Shown in pieces: positions 57,804 to 64,000 of a stretch of 64,000 nt of DNA. The first letter of the stretch is position 1, and every line of letters begins with the position of its first letter. A program made the translations under genes and the position numbers. The notes beneath the pieces were generated by a model that worked only from the letters and a program-made list of their open reading frames with translations, did no database searches and was not told the origin of the DNA. The DNA is from Bolinopsis microptera (lineage: Eukaryota > Ctenophora > Tentaculata > Lobata > Bolinopsidae). The stretch spans positions 5,356,483 to 5,420,482 of the forward strand of contig NC_087077.1 of assembly GCF_026151205.1 (NCBI RefSeq). The letters are read 5' to 3'.

Positions 57804-57934
57804 CTTTTTAAGCCAGAGATCTGCAGCCAGTCAGCGGCATTATCCCCGGATTCCCCACCAGATGCTTGACCGGTGTTAACACTCCGGGAAAAACTCCGGT
57901 ACTTTTCCGTTATCCGGTCACATCCTTCACCACA
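57804..57934 (-). CDS. Candidate internal exon, possible start of a SAM-type domain
   Basis: On the minus strand the sequence reads CGEGCDRITEKYRSFSRSV, NTGQASGGESGDNAADWLQI and SGLK, then an AG|GTAATT donor at 57804. Composition and the ADWLQISGL ending look coding and recall the opening helix of SAM domains. A TTTCCTGTAG acceptor is close, but its exact use would put a TAA in frame, so the true 5' edge is unclear. No partner exon found. Confidence 0.3.
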
Positions 57935-57949
57935 TTACTACAGGAAATG

Positions 57950-60830
57950 AAATGCGGAAATTGATTTATTGAAATATGTGTTTTTGATAATCACTATAAT
58001 TACGACCACTTTACTGTCTGGTTTTCAGTATTTACTAGTGGTATTACGGAAAGAAATGACTGTCGGCGAAAATTTGAAGATGATAAAGATACATCCAGAT
58101 ATCAAAATGTAGAACAAAAGAATGTAAAACAGAAAAATTTCGACATCGTGAAACAAATGCAATAAATTGTGAATGACTAAGTGTGTAGCAATATTAAAGT
58201 TACGAATTTACAATTAGCAACTATTACGGTGAGTCATTTACAATTAACAAACATGCAATCTGAACTTATATTCAACTCGTCAGAACCAAAACGGTTTGTA
58301 ATTGTGACACAACAATAAATTAACATATTCGCAATCAAAAATAATATTCAATTCATCACCTATGAAATGAATATGTGATAATTTTCAATCTTGTACAGAA
58401 ACCTTCCAATTTACTAACTTAGTTTCAGAGTGAACAAAAAATGAGTAAAAACTTGTTATTTTGAAATGAAGAACACTCACAGTCACAGTGGTTAAAAATA
58501 AATTGAAACTCTGATTAAGACCGTGTTCGCTCCGGCTCAAGTGGTTATTGTGTTTGTTTTAATACCTACCTACATTACTCACTTCCACACAAATTTTCTA
58601 ATGAAAATCGAGCTTCATTTGTTAAAGAGATACCCGACACTCGTCTTTTTCACTTCGTTATGCGGTGAGCAAATATAGATAACTCCCTCATTAGCGAAAA
58701 TGTGGACGGTTGAATTAAAATAAAAGTGAGAAGCCAAAATGTTAAACGGCTTCAACTATAAACGTTTTTGCCCACATAACACGACAAACATTGTCAGGCT
58801 TATATTATAGAAAAAAATACCGAACGGTTTAGTTTAAGTATAAAGGCTGCGGCTATTTAAATTTGCGTTCTCATTAAAAACGTCCAAATTATCGCCAATA
58901 TTTCGGTATATCAAGAATCAATATTTCGGTATATATCCATTATCCAACGAACGTGGTCACAAATTAAGAAATTGCTAATATATCTTTAACTTTAACTCGG
59001 TTCGGATGGCTCAGTCTAATTCTATAGCTGATCCACGCTTTTAGTCACGTACCTACTTAATACTTATACGTGTAACCACAGAACACGGACGATTGGTAAC
59101 ATTCTAATTTCCTTTTCAGACCTGGTTTGGTCACGTGCCAATTAGCAAATGATTATAGGCGGAATTTGTGTCTGCCAAATTGATTAATCAAATTACAGCG
59201 CTGTAATATGCACATAATTAACACTAATTACAACGCTGTATGCACATAATTAATACACTTGACAGGGTAAACTAAGAGTAGATTCGATAGATCACTAGAT
59301 AGGTTTTACAATTTACAGCTTGATGCAATGTGAGAGCTGCTAACTTTAAGCCATAGAATATACTATACGTTTATAGGCTTTTGTGCATAGGTTCCTGACA
59401 GCCTTTTTAGGTGCAATTATGCGGAGACCATAAAATGCTGCGCTCACACGATTAAGAATGAATTTATGAGTGGAGCGAGTGACCAATTTGATTTTTGATA
59501 TCAATTCAATTTTCAAACGGTCTAATATAACGGGAGGTGAATAATCTCAGGGGTGAAATTTCGTTTCAATTGACGCAATGTTGGAGGAATGAAATTACAG
59601 TGGGTGATATAAGACTAGGATAAGCGCCTGGTCACGTTGGACGAACAATGATTAAATTTCTTTCTAGCCCAACTTTGTATTGAATATGAATATATAATAA
59701 ATAGGTACGGTATCTTCAAACGAATGTGGAATAATTATCAACTTTTGGAGCAGTCTTTCACGTTTCATAGGGTTCGTCTAGTTCGACTGAATCCATTCTA
59801 TGGCAAACACTTATGAGTTATATGGAATGAACGAACCCTTGGATAAGCACAGGGCTTCAATGCTTTATCTTTTAGTGGTCATCTTGACCACAGCCCCCTA
59901 CGAAGAAGAACAACCCCTGATAAGTATTATTCAACCGCGTCAGTCTGCTGAAAGTATTTATTACTATCGTCTATTGACTTGTTTTACACCTCGAATAGCG
60001 AATCGTGATAGGTTTAACATTAAGTAGTCGGCGGAGGTTCACATAATATAGTCCGGATTCGTAGGTCTTCACTCATCACTTGGATCGTTATTACTTTCCG
60101 TGCGTACCACTACCTCCTTATTGTTATCGTTTATTATTGTATTACTGTTAAGGCTAAGCCCGATTTTTTGTTCATCTGAGGGCGTATTTCAGACCGATTA
60201 AATTTACCGCAAGCCCCGATTGATCGCGGGTAATTCCCTTCCCCCGAATTTGTTATCAAAATTTACCTAACATTTATTTTCGAAAAATTTGACTTTCCGA
60301 CAATTTAAATTTTTAAAGAAACGTGATCCCTTACAGAAGTGGCAGTGCTTAGTAATCGGTACCTTGCGATACACGTGATTGTCTGGACCACAAATATCAA
60401 AATTTACTAGATCCTTAGTAAATCAAGACAATCAGTAATTTATCTGATGAATACTTCAAAAAAATGAAATGCATTTGTGAGAGATTAATCTCCACACTAT
60501 CTGTTTACCGTTTTATTAGCCTTCATTAAAATTAAACTGAAGCATTTGTAGTAGCCAGTAATCCGATACATGTCCTTGAAACGTGAAACCATTTCTAACA
60601 AAAAATATTAAGATATCGAAATAATTTTCTGAGTTAGCATTTACCAAGCTGACTGTTGGCTAACCTTCCGAGTACTGGTCTAATTTACCGCTGTGACTGT
60701 GAGATCTTAGTCTTGTTCCTTACCTACCGAAGTTTTGTTCCATTTGTGTGATTCACATTGTACTTGTAGTTCCTACTAGTTCCTCAATCTTGTTCCGTGT
60801 GTTTAATTCATAGTTATTCCTCAATTGTTA
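57950..60830. other. No gene supported
   Basis: AT-rich intergenic DNA upstream of the UDP-glycosyltransferase gene; short frames lack domains. GTTTGGTCACGTGCC at about 59126 echoes the repeat near 33447 and 50985. Confidence 0.4.
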
Positions 60831-60875
60831 TATTTCTTTTGTACGTTTAAACTGCTAACAGTTACCTCTCTCAGA

Positions 60876-62387
60876 ATGAAGAGCCCTCTGCTCCACCTCG
60901 TCCTGCTAACCGCTCTCTTGGCTCTGTCTGGTAGCTGGAGGGTTCTTGTAGCCAACCCTTTTGCAGGAGGATCCCACCAAAGCGTCTCACTGTACCTGGC
61001 TAACCTACTGGCAACTAACGGTCATCATGTCACATACCTCTCAACCAACATTCCTAAGAAACTGAACTCGGGGGTCATCAAGCTGGAGTTACCTAAAACT
61101 GCTAACGTGGCTAACACAGCTATGGACGGAGGAGCATACAAGCAAGTTTGGGGGATAGAGTTATCCTGGTCCGAGAAGTATGAAGTGTTCCGGACTATTT
61201 CTAGCTTCTGTCACCTTTTCTACGAGGAGCCAAATGTTCAGATGATGATTAAATCGGGCCAACAATTTGACTTGCTCATTGCTTTTGGGGCACAAGATGG
61301 GTGTGCTTTAGCATTAGGGCAGCACTTGAAAATCAACAATTCCGTGCTTCATATGCCGGGAGCATTCCTTCTACCAACCCAAATTACTCATCTGGGAATC
61401 CCGCTGTATGCTTCCAGCCACAATGTAGATGGCATCAGGCTTGCTGATCCAACAAGCCTCCGAGAATCAATGTTATCTCGAGCAGCACAGCTGATAAAAG
61501 TGTTTGTAGCAGACGCACTAAACTGTCTGTTCTTCCGGTACTCAATAGACACAGTGGCTTACAAACACCTCCCCCACTACACCGGCTACAAGGACATGTA
61601 CAGTACTGTGAGGGTGGTCTTCATGCACTACAACCCTCACCCTCTAGTGGATCTACCTCTACCAATGGGACCAGGGGTTATAAACCTAGGAGGGTCTACT
61701 TGTGACATTGGTTACGATGAGAATAAGCTCCCAGCTGATCTGAGAGAGTTTGTGGACTCATCCCCCGGTTTCATCCTGATTTCGTTTGGAAGTCACTTGG
61801 ATCGTTTACCCGAGGAGGAGGTGAAGCTGTGGGTGAAGGTCTTCTCAACTTTACCCTACTCGGTAGTGTGGAGATTAGTGGGACACACTACAACCCTGCC
61901 GGACAACGTGAGAACGTACAAGTGGCTCCCTCAGCAAACCCTCCTACACCATCCCAACATCAAGATGTTTATCAGTCACGGAGGATACGGCAGCAAGATA
62001 GAAGCTGTGTGTGCGGGAGTGCCGTTACTTTTCGTGCCCAGATTTGCAGAACAGTTCTTCACAGCTCAGCATTACAGTGATATCGGAACAGCCGAACAAA
62101 TTCTGATGAAACCTGCTGAGAGAACAGTGGAGGAGATAACGAATAAAATTTCTAAAACTCTGGAAGTGCACTCAAAGACGATGAAGCAGGTGTCAAGACA
62201 GGTTCTACAAACCAGGGTCACTGACGATCAGGCGCTTGGATATCTGGAGATGGCGGCATCTGGTCACCAGCTGCTACCAGGATACCAGCCCTGGTACCAA
62301 TACTTCTACTTAGATATGATCATAATACCAACTGTTATTGTAGCGGGGTTGAGGTATTTAATACGCAAGTATATGTCCAGAGTTTGA
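60876..62387 (+). CDS. UDP-glycosyltransferase (UGT family 1), ER membrane
   Basis: A 503-residue single-exon protein of full UGT length. UGTs transfer a sugar from a UDP-sugar to small lipophilic molecules in the ER lumen. A signal peptide (MKSPLLHLVLLTALLALSGS) precedes the N-terminal acceptor domain with ANPFAGGSHQSVSLYLANLL, whose His is the likely catalytic base. The UGT signature is KWLPQQTLLHHPNIKMFISH, then GGYGSKIEAVCAGVPLLFVP and RFAEQFFTAQ, equivalent to the usual DQ donor-binding pair (EQ here). A C-terminal membrane helix (DMIIIPTVIVAGLRYLI) ends in a short basic tail (RKYMSRV). An in-frame ATG at 60825 exists, but CTCTCTCAG ends 1 nt before the 60876 ATG, and the signal peptide starts there. 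The sugar donor cannot be told. Confidence 0.93.
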   Translation: MKSPLLHLVLLTALLALSGSWRVLVANPFAGGSHQSVSLYLANLLATNGHHVTYLSTNIPKKLNSGVIKLELPKTANVANTAMDGGAYKQVWGIELSWSEKYEVFRTISSFCHLFYEEPNVQMMIKSGQQFDLLIAFGAQDGCALALGQHLKINNSVLHMPGAFLLPTQITHLGIPLYASSHNVDGIRLADPTSLRESMLSRAAQLIKVFVADALNCLFFRYSIDTVAYKHLPHYTGYKDMYSTVRVVFMHYNPHPLVDLPLPMGPGVINLGGSTCDIGYDENKLPADLREFVDSSPGFILISFGSHLDRLPEEEVKLWVKVFSTLPYSVVWRLVGHTTTLPDNVRTYKWLPQQTLLHHPNIKMFISHGGYGSKIEAVCAGVPLLFVPRFAEQFFTAQHYSDIGTAEQILMKPAERTVEEITNKISKTLEVHSKTMKQVSRQVLQTRVTDDQALGYLEMAASGHQLLPGYQPWYQYFYLDMIIIPTVIVAGLRYLIRKYMSRV

Positions 62388-62389
62388 GA

Positions 62390-63640
62390 TTTAACAATCC
62401 TTTTAGCTTTCTAGTGTTAACAATTCGGTTTTCTTTCTCCAGTGCACCATCTCCTGAGTCGGGTTTATTTGAGATATGATCTACAATTAGGACTCCAACC
62501 ATAATGTACTGAGTTAGTACAGTGAACTGTGACCCTTACTAGATGCTAAGTATATGTTCGAGTATGTTCAATTGTTCATGGTATTATAATTTGATGTTGT
62601 GTCTAATAATAAAAGTCAATAGATATAAATTAGTATAGGATTGTTCACATATAGGTGAACCATAAAGTGCGGGGGAGTATGAAGGGTTTCATTACGTTAA
62701 AGTTATTCTTACACAATAGCTATTTCAACAGTTGTCTCGTACGTCACGACTTTTATTTTTATTTAATTTCTGTTCCCCGTGGTTTCGGACTTGTTGCTGC
62801 CTCACAGCAGCTCGACTGCGAGGATGGGCAATAATAACAGAAGAGAATGGATATCTACAACTGGTTACAAACTAAAAAGTGATAAAGTAAATGAAAAATA
62901 AAGGGAAGTTTACTGATTGTCATTGAATTATTTGTATTCTTGGGTCGTTTCAATCCTGTCTATATAAATTGTTGCATGTTGTAATATTGTTTTCATTACT
63001 GACTATGATTATACGAAAAAATAAAAATTGTATCCCAGAGTTAACAGAAGTATTATTTGAAAAAATGAGCAACTTACAATCGGATAGTATTTCGTTGGTA
63101 ATGGTTAGTAGCCACGGATCGAAAGGTTGCATATCAATGTTTTTCTATCACGGTCAGCACTTAGCAGTAACGAAATGTTTTACTATAATAAAAATTACGC
63201 ACTTACTTAAATTATTAAATAAGCTATGGTACCTCGAATCAGAGCAATAAAAGAAACAACCAAATGTAAATAACATGAATGATTGAATAATATAACCGCT
63301 AAAGATCTCGACTCAAGCCAGCCTCTCCTGAGTTAATGTTCCTGGCGAGACTGAAAACCAATTCAGAAATCCTCTCCTGTTTCAGCTCGTCAACCAAATA
63401 TATACAAAGAACATCCAGCATCCTTAAGAAGTGGAAATAAAGTGACAGCGAAAGTTTGAAAGTCATTTAAAGAAGTTGGTACCAGACGTGGTTGCGTTAT
63501 TTCAAACTTTAATATGGATTAAAATATAATAGTATATAAAAATAATTCGATCCTCTCATCAGGAGCACGACAGGAACCAACAGTGAAATACAGCAAATTT
63601 ATTGACAGATCGTTCCATACTTCTGCAGCGCTAGATATAA
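62390..63640. other. UGT 3' region; no other gene
   Basis: AATAAA at 62608-62613 is a candidate polyadenylation signal about 220 bp after the UGT stop. The remainder is AT-rich without supported exons. Confidence 0.45.
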
Positions 63641-64000
63641 TTATAAACCGGGCAATTCAAGGTTAGAGATTGTATTTCTACCTGGTTCACATTTATCTGA
63701 GTCATTCACAAACTGCAAATACCAACTGGGCATGAACTGCTTTCCTTGAAATTCCAGAAGTAATTCTCTCATCCCTGTGTATTTTAGCACCCAGGTTTCA
63801 TCACTATCTGGTAAAACAGTGTAAACCCAATCAATTACATCTCCAATGAAACCAATCATAGCATTCGCCTCATATGTTTTCACATACATACCAGGTATTT
63901 GATCCACAGAAATCTGTGTCGGTTCGTCAGAAATAATACCTTGCTTGTTCTTCATTCCGTAATAGAGAATATCTACTTTTCCTAGGAGGGACTTTAACCA
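63641..64000 (-). CDS. Terminal exon of an unrecognised gene, open at window edge
   Basis: The minus-strand frame is open from the right edge (64000) to a stop at 63641, 119 residues beginning WLKSLLGKVDILYYGMKNKQ and continuing VDQIPGMYVKTYEANAMIGF, IGDVIDWVYTVLPDSDETWV and LLLEFQGKQFMPSWYLQFVN. The ordered mix of aromatic, charged and hydrophobic residues is typical of a globular, possibly secreted or lysosomal protein. I do not recognise the family. The first Met at 63955 is internal, not a likely start. Confidence 0.6.
   Translation of the reverse strand, partial: WLKSLLGKVDILYYGMKNKQGIISDEPTQISVDQIPGMYVKTYEANAMIGFIGDVIDWVYTVLPDSDETWVLKYTGMRELLLEFQGKQFMPSWYLQFVNDSDKCEPGRNTISNLELPGL

Noticed and set aside
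60825-60875. UGT start at the first in-frame ATG
   Set aside because: The downstream ATG begins an ideal signal peptide and directly follows CTCTCTCAG; the extra 17 residues would precede the signal peptide.

Overview
The window is animal nuclear DNA. Genes have GT-AG introns, the base composition is AT-rich, and the recognisable proteins are metazoan (RACK1, a two-HMG-box TFAM-like protein, an OXLD1-type protein, METTL23, a class-A-like GPCR, a signal-peptide UDP-glycosyltransferase, a calmodulin-like EF-hand protein). The mix of Penelope-like, LINE, Transib, hAT, pogo and Mutator-type elements suggests an invertebrate, perhaps a cnidarian or another lineage with spliced-leader trans-splicing. 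I cannot name the species from sequence alone. CDS spans include introns; exon coordinates are in the evidence text.

Layout. 1-11 kb is repeat-rich: a 1.65 kb non-autonomous hAT element with an 8-bp target duplication and a second inverted-repeat element inside it, a decayed transposase, pieces of an SV2/SVOP-like transporter, and a pogo-like relic with TA target sites. 11-15.4 kb is a compact all-minus cluster in the order TFAM-like, OXLD1-like, RACK1, METTL23; the first three are single-exon. 17-31 kb is a retroelement/transposon block: two LINE tails, a Penelope-like element split by a 1.4 kb insertion, a structurally complete Transib/RAG1-like transposase gene with three exons, and a second, truncated Penelope copy. 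32-35.2 kb is a cluster of small MITEs, one of which interrupts a second transporter fragment. 36-43.2 kb is a six-exon EF-hand gene whose last 3' splice site has expanded into a 48-bp tandem array. 43.9-48.2 kb holds two near-perfect hairpins and a candidate small two-exon gene. 48.8-50.2 kb is an atypical GPCR. 50.3-60.8 kb is nearly gene-free. 60.9-62.4 kb is a UDP-glycosyltransferase, and an unrecognised terminal exon runs off the right edge.

Themes. (1) RACK1, TFAM-like, OXLD1-like, the GPCR and the UGT each have a pyrimidine-rich AG 3' splice site 1-6 nt before the ATG with no visible upstream coding exon. This fits spliced-leader trans-splicing or 5'-UTR introns. (2) Two genes for mitochondrial-type proteins lie 76 bp apart on one strand, which suggests an operon. 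(3) Several elements carry verifiable target-site duplications, which defines their ends. (4) The most novel-looking items are the RAG1-like transposase with all expected catalytic and zinc-ligand residues, and the exon-edge minisatellite that offers six in-frame alternative acceptors spaced 16 codons apart.
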